64,000 bases of DNA. Origin: an uncultured Bryobacterales bacterium. Lineage in GTDB: Bacteria > Acidobacteriota > Terriglobia > Bryobacterales > UBA6623. The DNA lies in contig OX638379.1 in the NCBI GenBank assembly GCA_951813605.1, positions 5,406,062-5,470,061 of the forward strand. Reading direction: 5' to 3'. Both the position numbers and the translations under genes were made by a program. The notes below the pieces were generated by a model. That model did not search any database. It worked only from the letters and a program-made list of their open reading frames with translations, and was not told where the DNA came from. Shown here in pieces: positions 53,826 to 61,673 of the stretch (position 1 is the stretch's first letter; every line of letters starts with the position of its first letter).

Positions 53826-55799
53826 ATGGTGCGACGCTGCATTTCCGGGAGGCCCCGGCGTAGGTTCGCAGGAAAGCGGGTAAGAAGTTTGCTTTACGCG
53901 GCCATCGCTGCGTTTCTCCTTTCGGTTCAAGCCCCCGCCCAGACGCGTGCCTCGCAACTACAGCCGATCCTTGACGCGCCATTGATCTCGCAGGAAGTGG
54001 TCGGATTCCAGTTGAGCCGTTATCTGATGGAGAGGGTGCCGGCATCGCCTTCCCCGGCGAGCGAGCCAGAATGGACCCGCGCTGCGAAGACCATCCGCGA
54101 ACGCGTCCTGAATACGGTTCTGCGCGGCTGGCCGAGCGAGTGGACGGACTTTCCCCTGAATGCGGAGGAGCGGGGATTCGCGGGAGAAGGCGGCGAGGGA
54201 TATAGGATCCGCAAGCTGCGGCTCGAGGTCGTTCCGGGCTTCTACATTGCGGCTCTGCTGTACGAACCAGAGGGGGTTCAACATCACGCGCCCGCGATTC
54301 TCAATGTCAACGGCCACATCTACGGCCAAGGCAAGGAAATCGAGTACAAGCAGAAGCGCTGCATCAACCAGGCTAAGCAGGGCATCTACGCCCTCAATCT
54401 GGATTGGCTCTACTTTGGCGAGCTGACACATCCGGAGAACCAGCATTGGTTCGGGGCGCATCTCGATCTTGTAGGGGCCAACGGAATTGGTCTGTTCTAC
54501 TTGGCAATGAAGAAAGGCCTCGATTACTTGTACGAGCATCCACGGATTGATCGCGATCGGATAGGGATGACCGGACTTTCGGGAGGCGGGTGGCAGACGG
54601 TCTTGCTGAGTGCCCTCGATGAACGTGTCCGAGTTGCCGTGCCCGTGGCGGGCCACTCGTCTCTCGTGTCGCGTATCGAGGACTTCGGGCCCGGTGATAT
54701 CGGGGATTGGGAGCAGAAGGGGACGGATGTGCTGTCTGAATTCGAGTACCCGCACTTGACGGCATTGATCGCACCCAGGCCGCTCCTGCAAATCCACAAT
54801 GCAGAGGACATATTCCGGTCGCATCGGGTCAAGCACGGAAACTTTGATGCCCTGGCCCCGATATGGGATCTGTACGGCGCGGCGGGGCATTTCGAGTTCC
54901 ACGAGAATTTCGATCCGGCTGACCACAACTATCAGCTCGACAACAGGCTGAAGGCGTACCAGTTCTTCGCGAAGCGCTTCGGCATGCCTAGCGTGCAGCG
55001 CGAGTTCGCGGTCGGGGCGGAGTTGCAAAGTGCCGCCGATCTGGAGGTCGGCCTGCCCGCGGACAATCTGACGATTCTTCGAATCGCCAAGAAGCTCGCC
55101 GACCGAATCGAGCGTGAGAAGATCCCTACGGAGCAAGAGGCGCTCCGGTCTTGGGCCGGCGCACAGCGCCGCGTCCTTAGGGAGACCTTGCGTTACGAGC
55201 CTCTCGAGCTGGATCGCGCTTGGTTCCTGGCCGGCACGAGGATGAAGGGACTCGACACGCGCTCGTTCCGGTTCGATTTCGGAAACGGGCTCAGCGCGAC
55301 GGGCGTCCTGCTCCAGGCGATAGACGCAAGCGTCGGCGTCCGGCCGACCTCAATAATCCTCCACGACAAAGGCAAGTCGGCTGTCGCCGAGGCCGTCTCG
55401 GAAAGAGTGAACCGAGGCGAACGAGTGCTCGCCGCGGACTTGATCTTCACCGGTGACGCCACCCTGCCCGGACGAGCCCCGGAGCGCAACATCCAAGTGC
55501 TTGCGGCCTTAGGGGAGCGTCCTTTGGGCATTGAGGTGGCGCAGCTGCTTGCACTGGCGCACTGGGTCGGGGAGGGCGCGAGGCTGGAAACGTACGGGCT
55601 GCGGAGCCAAGTCGCGGCGCTGGCGGCCGCGGCACTGTCGCCCGCCTCTTTCTCCGATGTCGTCAGCCATGACGGGATAGACGCGCTGGCCGATCTCCTG
55701 GATGCTCCCGTTCGGCACCCGGATGCCCCGGACCTCTTCTGCTTCGGGTTGCTGCGGCACTTCGACATCGACCGCTTGGCCGCCATCGCTGCCAACTAA
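53826..55799 (+). CDS. Exported alpha/beta-hydrolase, acetyl xylan esterase-like, two-part
   Basis: The protein has about 657 residues from the ATG at 53826, with GTG 53820 also possible. A basic N-terminus and SLLYAAIAAFLLSVQAPAQ form a signal peptide. The first hydrolase domain contains APAILNVNGHIYGQGKEIEY and the nucleophile motif MTGLSGGGWQTVLLSALDER, with a likely His in HFEFHENFDPADHN. A second region from about 450 has a hydrolase-like layout but no clear catalytic triad. Related enzymes deacetylate xylan or similar glycans. It converges on the second oxidoreductase gene. Confidence 0.82.
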   Translation: MVRRCISGRPRRRFAGKRVRSLLYAAIAAFLLSVQAPAQTRASQLQPILDAPLISQEVVGFQLSRYLMERVPASPSPASEPEWTRAAKTIRERVLNTVLRGWPSEWTDFPLNAEERGFAGEGGEGYRIRKLRLEVVPGFYIAALLYEPEGVQHHAPAILNVNGHIYGQGKEIEYKQKRCINQAKQGIYALNLDWLYFGELTHPENQHWFGAHLDLVGANGIGLFYLAMKKGLDYLYEHPRIDRDRIGMTGLSGGGWQTVLLSALDERVRVAVPVAGHSSLVSRIEDFGPGDIGDWEQKGTDVLSEFEYPHLTALIAPRPLLQIHNAEDIFRSHRVKHGNFDALAPIWDLYGAAGHFEFHENFDPADHNYQLDNRLKAYQFFAKRFGMPSVQREFAVGAELQSAADLEVGLPADNLTILRIAKKLADRIEREKIPTEQEALRSWAGAQRRVLRETLRYEPLELDRAWFLAGTRMKGLDTRSFRFDFGNGLSATGVLLQAIDASVGVRPTSIILHDKGKSAVAEAVSERVNRGERVLAADLIFTGDATLPGRAPERNIQVLAALGERPLGIEVAQLLALAHWVGEGARLETYGLRSQVAALAAAALSPASFSDVVSHDGIDALADLLDAPVRHPDAPDLFCFGLLRHFDIDRLAAIAAN

Positions 55800-55859
55800 G
55801 CGAGGCCGGCACGGGCCCAGGCTCGGAGTGTCGGCCCATGCTGCGCTCGGTCTCGGGGA

Positions 55860-55873
55860 AACACGTACGTGTT
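55860..55873. other. 14-bp perfect palindrome AACACGTACGTGTT
   Basis: This is fully self-complementary and lies in the 199-base space between two convergent genes, so it is not a normal operator position. No T-run follows. Confidence 0.3.
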
Positions 55874-55914
55874 CGTTCAGCCGACTCGCTCCTCCGGTGA
55901 CGACCGACCTCTCT

Positions 55915-55964
55915 AGCCGACGGGTCCGCGCCCGCGAGAACTCGCGAACAGCCGACGAGTCCGC
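55915..55964. repeat. Short direct repeat AGCCGACGRGTCCGC, two copies
   Basis: The copies at 55915-55929 and 55950-55964 differ at one base. A third partial copy (AGCCGAC) is at 55879-55885. They lie in the convergent intergenic space. The function is unknown. Confidence 0.35.
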
Positions 55965-55998
55965 CGCGCAGGGACCCGGCCCTAGGGTCGATTGCCGA

Positions 55999-57126
55999 CT
56001 AGGAACTCATCATCTCGTCCCAGGTCACTTCCGTTCTGCGGTCGATCGCCAACTGACCGAGCAGCGCCGTGAGAGTGCTCTCTGCACCCCGAACTCCGGT
56101 GTTCGCCGGCTTGCCGTCGAGGATCCGTCCGAAGAACTCCTCCAGCGCGTCGATCGTGATGTCGTGCGGCGACCTCTCCTCGACTATGTCGTTCCGGGCG
56201 CGGAAGTGCTTCCAGTAGCCGCGCGCCGTCTCGACCACACCGTCTTGGCAGAAGTAACGCTCATAGACTTCCCGATAAAACGATGGCGAGAGGTAGGACC
56301 CAACCATGTTCCCTTGGACATTGCCTGGATAGTCATAGGTGACGTTCAGGTGATCCAGGAGATCGCCGACCTTCATCACCGAGCGCCCGCCCGTGCCGAT
56401 GGCCTTGACGGGGTGGGCCCCCACGAACCAGTTCATCGCGTCGATGTTGTGGCAAAACGTCTCGGTGATGATCTCGCCGTAGGTCGAGCGCCAGCGCTTC
56501 CACTGAGCGAGCTTCTCGCTCTCGTTCCGGGGAGACGGCAACACCGGCTCGTTCCCCGTCATGCCGCTCTTGAGGAAATGGGAGTGGACAAGGTTGATCT
56601 TGCCGATCTCGCCCGAGTCGATCAGCTTTTTCGCGGCTTGGTAGACATCTCCGTGGCGCTGCTGGTAGCCGAATGTGATGTTGAGCTCCCTCGGAGCCGC
56701 GTCGGCAAGCCGCATGACTTTCTTGGCTCCGGCGATGTCGGCTGCCGCGGGCTTCTCAATGTATATGTGCTTGCCAGCCTTGATCGCGGCCTCGAAGTGA
56801 TCCGGATGCATGTACACAGGCGTGGCGATGATGACGGCATCGACATCGCTCGCCAGGACCTCGTTCATATCCTTGTGAATCTTGACGCCGTCCAGCGAGA
56901 CCTTCTGCTTCCCACGCTCGATCGAGGCATCCGAGACCTCTGCGACGGAGACAAGCTGGGCCTGTGGCAGGTTCGCCAGATGGCGGCCGTGACTGCTGCC
57001 GCGTCCGCCGAACCCGATGATTCCAACAGTGACTGCGGAGTTCGCATTCGTGGCCGCCACGGCGGAGAACGGAACGACGGCGGCCGAGCGCATCAACCCG
57101 CGCCTTGTGAATGATCCTGCTTTCAT
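55999..57126 (-). CDS. Gfo/Idh/MocA family oxidoreductase with Tat-like signal
   Basis: The protein has 375 residues. It begins with TRRGLMRSAAVVPFSAVAAT (Tat-like), then the dinucleotide fold TVGIIGFGGRGSSHGRHLA, VIIATPVYMHPDHFEAAIKA and the EKP motif GKHIYIEKPAAADIAG. NYVDW-type and other sugar-specific residues are not clear. A GGAGGG ribosome site and a TATACT element lie upstream of the ATG. It converges on the esterase gene. As in the first oxidoreductase at 16.8-18.1 kb, the cofactor is probably loaded before export. Confidence 0.89.
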   Translation of the reverse strand: MKAGSFTRRGLMRSAAVVPFSAVAATNANSAVTVGIIGFGGRGSSHGRHLANLPQAQLVSVAEVSDASIERGKQKVSLDGVKIHKDMNEVLASDVDAVIIATPVYMHPDHFEAAIKAGKHIYIEKPAAADIAGAKKVMRLADAAPRELNITFGYQQRHGDVYQAAKKLIDSGEIGKINLVHSHFLKSGMTGNEPVLPSPRNESEKLAQWKRWRSTYGEIITETFCHNIDAMNWFVGAHPVKAIGTGGRSVMKVGDLLDHLNVTYDYPGNVQGNMVGSYLSPSFYREVYERYFCQDGVVETARGYWKHFRARNDIVEERSPHDITIDALEEFFGRILDGKPANTGVRGAESTLTALLGQLAIDRRTEVTWDEMMSS

Positions 57127-57619
57127 TTGCGATTCCCTCCGGACCGAGTATAGCCATCCCGGGATACCCGACAGGCTTGACCCGGCGCAACGGCCGCTCT
57201 GGACATTCGCTCGGCTGTTCCCGATCCTCCTCTGTGAATAGGGGTCGGGCTGCCCGCCGTGACCGCTAATTCACGGCCTCGTCTAGCATGTCCGGCCTGC
57301 CCTGACAGCATAGGAGCGACCCTGCGGGCGGGGCGCTCGCCCGGTCTCGAGAAAAGTCAGTTGCGATCCGCATTGGCCGATTCTCAGCCGTCCGTATCCA
57401 CGGCGTGGCAGCTCCGCGCGGGAACTCGCGCCGCTTCGATCCGCAGGTCCAAGTGCATGCCCGCTTTCTTGCTAGCCAGAGGATCTGGGTGGCGATGCGA
57501 CCAGGCTTTGCGAAGTAGAGCCACGATCCCGAAAAGCCGCCTTCGAAGATCAATCTACCGGCGGACTGGGCATTTGATATTCTGGATTCTTTAGGAAGCG
57601 AGCGCCGTGCGCCGGGGGG
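57127..57619. other. 493-base intergenic region between divergent genes
   Basis: I see no gene or RNA in it. It holds a minus-strand TATACT with GGAGGG for the oxidoreductase near 57127-57155 and an extended -10 (TGATATTCT, 57575-57583) for citrate synthase. Confidence 0.5.
57575..57583 (+). promoter_or_regulatory. Extended -10 element TGATATTCT for gltA
   Basis: A TGN motif joins TATTCT, 36 bases before the ATG at 57620. This predicts a leader of about 30 bases. No -35 is required for this promoter class and none is seen. Confidence 0.45.
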
Positions 57620-58945
57620 ATGGGTTTGGACGAGGGAAAGCTGAAGATCATCGACTCCCGGACAGGACAAGAGTACACGCTTCCAATTAGGGATTCCTCG
57701 GTTCGAGCCATCGACCTCCGCCAGATCCGCGAGGATCCGGGTGAGTTCGGAATGCTCAGCTATGACCCTGGCTATACCAACACCGCTTCGTGCAAGAGTC
57801 GGATCGCTTTCATCGACGGCGAAAAGGGCATACTGCGGTATCGTGGCTATCCCATCGAGCGGCTTGCGGAGCAGAGCAGCTACACCGAGGTTGCATACCT
57901 GCTGCTGCACGGTGACCTCCCGACCCAGCACGAGCTCGAGACGTGGGACCAGGAGGTCCTCGAGAATTCCAGCGTCCACGAGAACGTCAAGAAGTTCATG
58001 GACGGCTTTCTCTACGACGCGCACCCTATGGGCGTGCTGGTGAGCACGATCGCCGCCCTGTCGACCTTCTATCCGGACGCCAAGCAAATCGATAGCCGCA
58101 GCAACCGCTATCGCCAGCAGGTGCGGTTGTTCAGCAAGATCCCCACGATTGCCGCCTATGTGTATCGCAAGAGCCAGGGCCTTTCCTTTCCGGATCCTGA
58201 CTGGGATCTCAACTACAGCGAGAACCTGATCCATATTCTATGGAGCGGAACGCGGCGCCAGCCCGGTCGAAAAGAGTCCAAGGTGCTCGCCAAGGCTCTG
58301 GACACGTTGCTTGTTCTGCACGCCGAGCACGAGCAGAACTGCTCGACATCCACTTTGAGGCAGGTGGCTAGCTCCAACGCCGACCCGTACGTGAGCGTGG
58401 CGTCGGCCATCTCGGCGCTCTCCGGACCGCTGCACGGAGGGGCCAACGAGGCAGTTCTGACCATGCTGGACGAGATCGCATCGTCGCGGCGAATTCCCGA
58501 CTTCATGCGGCGCGTGAAGGCCGGGGAGCAGCGTCTCATGGGCTTCGGGCATCGCGTGTACAAGAACTATGACCCAAGGGCGCGCATCGTGCGGGAGATC
58601 GCTTCGAATGTATTCGAAGTCACGGGACGAAACTCCAAGATCGATCTCGCGATGGAACTAGAGCGAATTGCGTTGGATGACGACTACTTCGTCAAGCGAC
58701 GGCTCTATCCGAATGTCGACTTCTATTCCGGCATCATCTACGAAGCGATGGGCTTCCCTCCGGAAATGTTCACCGTGCTTTTCGCAATCGGCCGGTCGGC
58801 CGGGTGGCTGGCCCACTGGGAGGAGTTCATGCGCGATCCCGAAAAGCGCATCGCGCGGCCCCGCCAGCTTTATCTGGGCCCCGACGAGACCGAATTGGTG
58901 CCGCTTGACGAACGGCTCGGCCGGGCACGTGGAGAGTTCGCCTAG
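57620..58945 (+). CDS. gltA: Citrate synthase
   Basis: The protein has 441 residues. Characteristic blocks are GMLSYDPGYTNTASCKSRIA, ILRYRGYPIERLAEQSSYTE, AHPMGVLVSTIAALSTFYPD, ALSGPLHGGANEAVLTMLDE (active-site His), RLMGFGHRVYKNYDPRARIV (second His and Arg) and NVDFYSGIIYEAMGFPPEMF (active Asp). The type II length and N-terminal extension suggest the hexameric, NADH-sensitive form, though this is inference. Its stop overlaps the convergent decarboxylase-like gene stop as CTAG. Confidence 0.96.
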   Translation: MGLDEGKLKIIDSRTGQEYTLPIRDSSVRAIDLRQIREDPGEFGMLSYDPGYTNTASCKSRIAFIDGEKGILRYRGYPIERLAEQSSYTEVAYLLLHGDLPTQHELETWDQEVLENSSVHENVKKFMDGFLYDAHPMGVLVSTIAALSTFYPDAKQIDSRSNRYRQQVRLFSKIPTIAAYVYRKSQGLSFPDPDWDLNYSENLIHILWSGTRRQPGRKESKVLAKALDTLLVLHAEHEQNCSTSTLRQVASSNADPYVSVASAISALSGPLHGGANEAVLTMLDEIASSRRIPDFMRRVKAGEQRLMGFGHRVYKNYDPRARIVREIASNVFEVTGRNSKIDLAMELERIALDDDYFVKRRLYPNVDFYSGIIYEAMGFPPEMFTVLFAIGRSAGWLAHWEEFMRDPEKRIARPRQLYLGPDETELVPLDERLGRARGEFA

Positions 58946-60537
58946 TCGGACTGAGTTTGCGGCCCTTCGCTTGGCGGCGATTCCCACGGAAGGCGCCCGT
59001 CGCACCTGTCCCGGTAGTAGGGTCCGGCATCCTTGACCGCCGCCACGGGCTTGCCGGGAAGGCGCTGCATGCCCGCGCCGTCCATGACCATCGCGGCATA
59101 GGCGTGGACCGGTCCCATTCCATTCCAAGCGTCGCTGCGGTCCGCGACGGAGAATGAAACGTCCAAGCCTGCCCGGTTAACGGGCTTCCTCAAGCCTTGG
59201 TAGAACCAAGGCTGGGTCACGATCTCGCCGGCGCGCGAGCCGCCGCCGGATGCCGGGCGGAGGCGCATCGTGGCGACAGTCATTTCGGCCAGGGTCGTGC
59301 CGGTCGAGAACCCACCGTAACTTCCACGGGCTTGGTATGCAGTCTTCCCGCGTCGCGAGACAGAGGCGGAGAAGCGGTTGCCTCCCAGCAGCGCCTGCAC
59401 GATGCCGCCCTTTGTGGGGTAGCCCAGAACCTCCCGCCCGTACTCGATTCCTCCAAGGGAACGTCGCACGTGCGAGATCGCGTACCACACTCTGTCGCCT
59501 TCCAGCGTGCATTCCGCAAGCAGCCAGGCCTCGTCCAGGCTGGGGTCCGCCAGGCCGCGCAAAGCTAGGACCCGCAGGGCCGGGTTCTGGCTAGGGATGC
59601 ATGGCGGCGGGAGCAGCTCCTCGATCACCGCGGGGTTCGCGAAGCAGTCAACGCAGACAATGACCAAACCGGAGAGGCGGATTTCGCTGCGGCGGCGGTA
59701 CGCTTCGAGAGCTTTGGGCGTTGCGAATGCAGTGTCGGACGGCACTCCGAACGGACCGCCCTGATAGTTTCGGAAGGCGAACGGCTCGAGCGCAACACGG
59801 TCCACATCCCGCTCGAACTGCTCCTTCGGGGCCGCGCGAGTGCCTCCGGACCACGCTGCGACGGGCCGGGACGCGCCTAGCTTCGTGAGCCAGCCGTCCA
59901 CGTCGCCCTCGGTTTCGCATGCCTCGGCCGACAGCGTGGCCACGGCAGCGGAAGACTCGGATCGAACACTCCACAGTTCGACCGGGCCCTCTCCGAGCGG
60001 GCCGTTCGCCCAGTCCGCGGCCAGTGCGAATTTGTAGGCCAGCCAAGGCGGGATCGGCTCACCGCCGGACGTTCCGCTCGCCGCGGGGCCAGGCCGCGCC
60101 AAGAACGTCTGGCGGCCCGCGATCGCCAGTGACCATTGGATTCCGTTCGAAGTGACGTCTCCCCGGAAGGCTGGCAGTCGAAGGGCCTCGCGGAACCGCC
60201 AGTATGCGTGACGGTTGCCGGTCCACACGGCGAGCGGGAGCACGCACGGCTCGCCTTCCAAGGTGACCCGCACGCCCAAGCTGCAGTGCGCTGAGGCGCC
60301 TGACTTAGAGAACTCGATGAAGGCGCGGGCAGGCGCGTCGAGTCGGAGGGCCGGGGGGATCGGAGGCGGTGCCGCGATCTCGTACTCGAGCGTCAGTCCG
60401 CTCGGCGCCTCTTCCGCCGCGACAACGCTGCGGAATGCGGCCGGGGCCGCAGCGCTGACCTTCAGGAACCGCCGCCTGCCAATCACTAGACCATTGTGCA
60501 GCACCGGAAGCGTTTCCCGTCGTGTATTCTGAATCAA
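58942..60537 (-). CDS. Tat-exported acetoacetate decarboxylase-like protein with two domains
   Basis: The protein has 531 residues. GRRRFLKVSAAAPAAFRSV is a Tat signal. Two decarboxylase-fold parts are seen: one near 90-160 (PLAVWTGNRHAYWRFREALR) and a better preserved one near 335-400 (WYAISHVRRSLGGIEYGREV and LGYPTKGGIVQALLGG). In clostridial acetoacetate decarboxylase the Schiff-base lysine is in Pro-Lys-Lys; here the first Lys is Thr375 and only Lys376 remains. It may bind or isomerise a keto compound rather than decarboxylate it. Confidence 0.72.
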   Translation of the reverse strand: MIQNTRRETLPVLHNGLVIGRRRFLKVSAAAPAAFRSVVAAEEAPSGLTLEYEIAAPPPIPPALRLDAPARAFIEFSKSGASAHCSLGVRVTLEGEPCVLPLAVWTGNRHAYWRFREALRLPAFRGDVTSNGIQWSLAIAGRQTFLARPGPAASGTSGGEPIPPWLAYKFALAADWANGPLGEGPVELWSVRSESSAAVATLSAEACETEGDVDGWLTKLGASRPVAAWSGGTRAAPKEQFERDVDRVALEPFAFRNYQGGPFGVPSDTAFATPKALEAYRRRSEIRLSGLVIVCVDCFANPAVIEELLPPPCIPSQNPALRVLALRGLADPSLDEAWLLAECTLEGDRVWYAISHVRRSLGGIEYGREVLGYPTKGGIVQALLGGNRFSASVSRRGKTAYQARGSYGGFSTGTTLAEMTVATMRLRPASGGGSRAGEIVTQPWFYQGLRKPVNRAGLDVSFSVADRSDAWNGMGPVHAYAAMVMDGAGMQRLPGKPVAAVKDAGPYYRDRCDGRLPWESPPSEGPQTQSD

Positions 60538-60601
60538 AGAGTTCTTCGGCGCGCCGCAAGCGCACCTCGGAACACTGGCGAATTCGCGCTGCCATCCCGA
60601 T

Positions 60602-60678
60602 GCCGACGTAGCTCAGCTGGTTAGAGCGCCTGATTGTGGATCAGGAGGTCGATGGTTCAAATCCATCCGTCGGTACCA
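60602..60678 (+). tRNA. tRNA-His (GTG)
   Basis: This is a 77-base cloverleaf with encoded CCA (60676-60678). The D-arm is GCTC/GAGC, the anticodon stem CCTGA/TCAGG with loop TTGTGGA gives anticodon GTG, and the T-arm is GATGG/CCATC with loop TTCAAAT. The acceptor has G1 opposite T72 and discriminator A73, and the base before G1 is T. The usual bacterial G-1:C73 histidine identity pair is therefore absent. It lies alone between the decarboxylase-like and RraA-like genes. Confidence 0.95.
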
Positions 60679-60766
60679 CCGCTCCAATAAGTTGGGATTC
60701 CGAACCCGAAACAGTCGTCGCGAGTCGAGTCCCTTTGGCGGTGCGGTTTCGGCTCGAGCCGCCCGT

Positions 60767-61579
60767 TCAGCGTCCGCGCGACGCCTCGTACTCTTCCCGC
60801 GTTTTTTCGTCCGGCGGGTACACTCCGTAGATCGAGCGCCCCTCGAGCAGAAGCTTGCGCTGGAAGCTCTCAAGGTCTTCTTTGGCGAGCGCTGCGTCCA
60901 AGACCTCGTCGGCGAGCGCGGCCGGGATGACTAGAATGCCGTGACGCTCGCCGATCAGCAAGTCACCTGGCCGGACCGTCACGTTTCCAATCCGCACCGG
61001 GACTTGGTAGTCCACGCTCATCAGGTGCGGGCGCACGGCCGCGGCCTGGCCCCGTCTCTGGTACACCTGCAACGGCATCCCGGCGATTTCGGGAACGTCC
61101 CGCAGCGCACCGTCCACGACAAGTCCTGTTCCGCCCCGCGCTAGAAAGCGGACCGTTGTGATCTCCCCGGAGACGGCGGAGCGCGTGTCGCTTCCGGCGT
61201 CGAATACCAGCACGTCGCCCGGCTGAGCCTCCTCTGCCGAGACGTAGTTCAGTTGCTTCCGCTTGGAATAGATCTCCTCTCGGAGGTCGGGGCGAGTGGG
61301 CAAGTACCGAATCGTCCTGGCGCGGCCCACGAGCCGCCGGCGCGTGTGCAGCGCTTCCAACTCGTTGATGAAGCAATGCTCGTAGCCTTTGGACACTAAC
61401 TGAGACCATACGGCCTCCAGCGGGGCCCGGGCCAGCTTCTGGAACAGGTCGCGGTCGGACTCGCCAAGACGCTCGAGCACGTACGGGCTCAGCTCGCGAG
61501 TCGGAGCCTCCATCTTGAGGCCGGTTTGGCCTAACACCGTGGCGCAGCCAATCAGGGCGAAGGATATCAAGGATCTCAT
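60767..61579 (-). CDS. Exported RraA-like protein
   Basis: The protein has 270 residues. The start MRSLISFALIGCATVLGQ is a signal peptide with a possible short lipobox at Cys12. The RraA fold is seen in PGDVLVFDAGSDTRSAVSGE, FLARGGTGLVVDGALRDVPE, YQVPVRIGNVTVRPGDLLIG and GERHGILVIPAALADEVLDA. Cytosolic family members are HMG/CHA aldolases or RNase E regulators and lack a signal. Export is therefore unusual. An oxaloacetate-decarboxylase or aldolase activity remains possible. Confidence 0.83.
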   Translation of the reverse strand: MRSLISFALIGCATVLGQTGLKMEAPTRELSPYVLERLGESDRDLFQKLARAPLEAVWSQLVSKGYEHCFINELEALHTRRRLVGRARTIRYLPTRPDLREEIYSKRKQLNYVSAEEAQPGDVLVFDAGSDTRSAVSGEITTVRFLARGGTGLVVDGALRDVPEIAGMPLQVYQRRGQAAAVRPHLMSVDYQVPVRIGNVTVRPGDLLIGERHGILVIPAALADEVLDAALAKEDLESFQRKLLLEGRSIYGVYPPDEKTREEYEASRGR

Positions 61580-61673
61580 GCTCGCGATACCGTATCACGA
61601 AACAGACCTGAAGTTCCCTCGATTAGGCCGCGTTCGAGAAAGCAAGCCGACTTCGTGATGCTATCCGGCAATG

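Noticed and set aside
57127-57619. Possible structured RNA or riboswitch before gltA
   Set aside because: No conserved fold or long stable stem was recognised.
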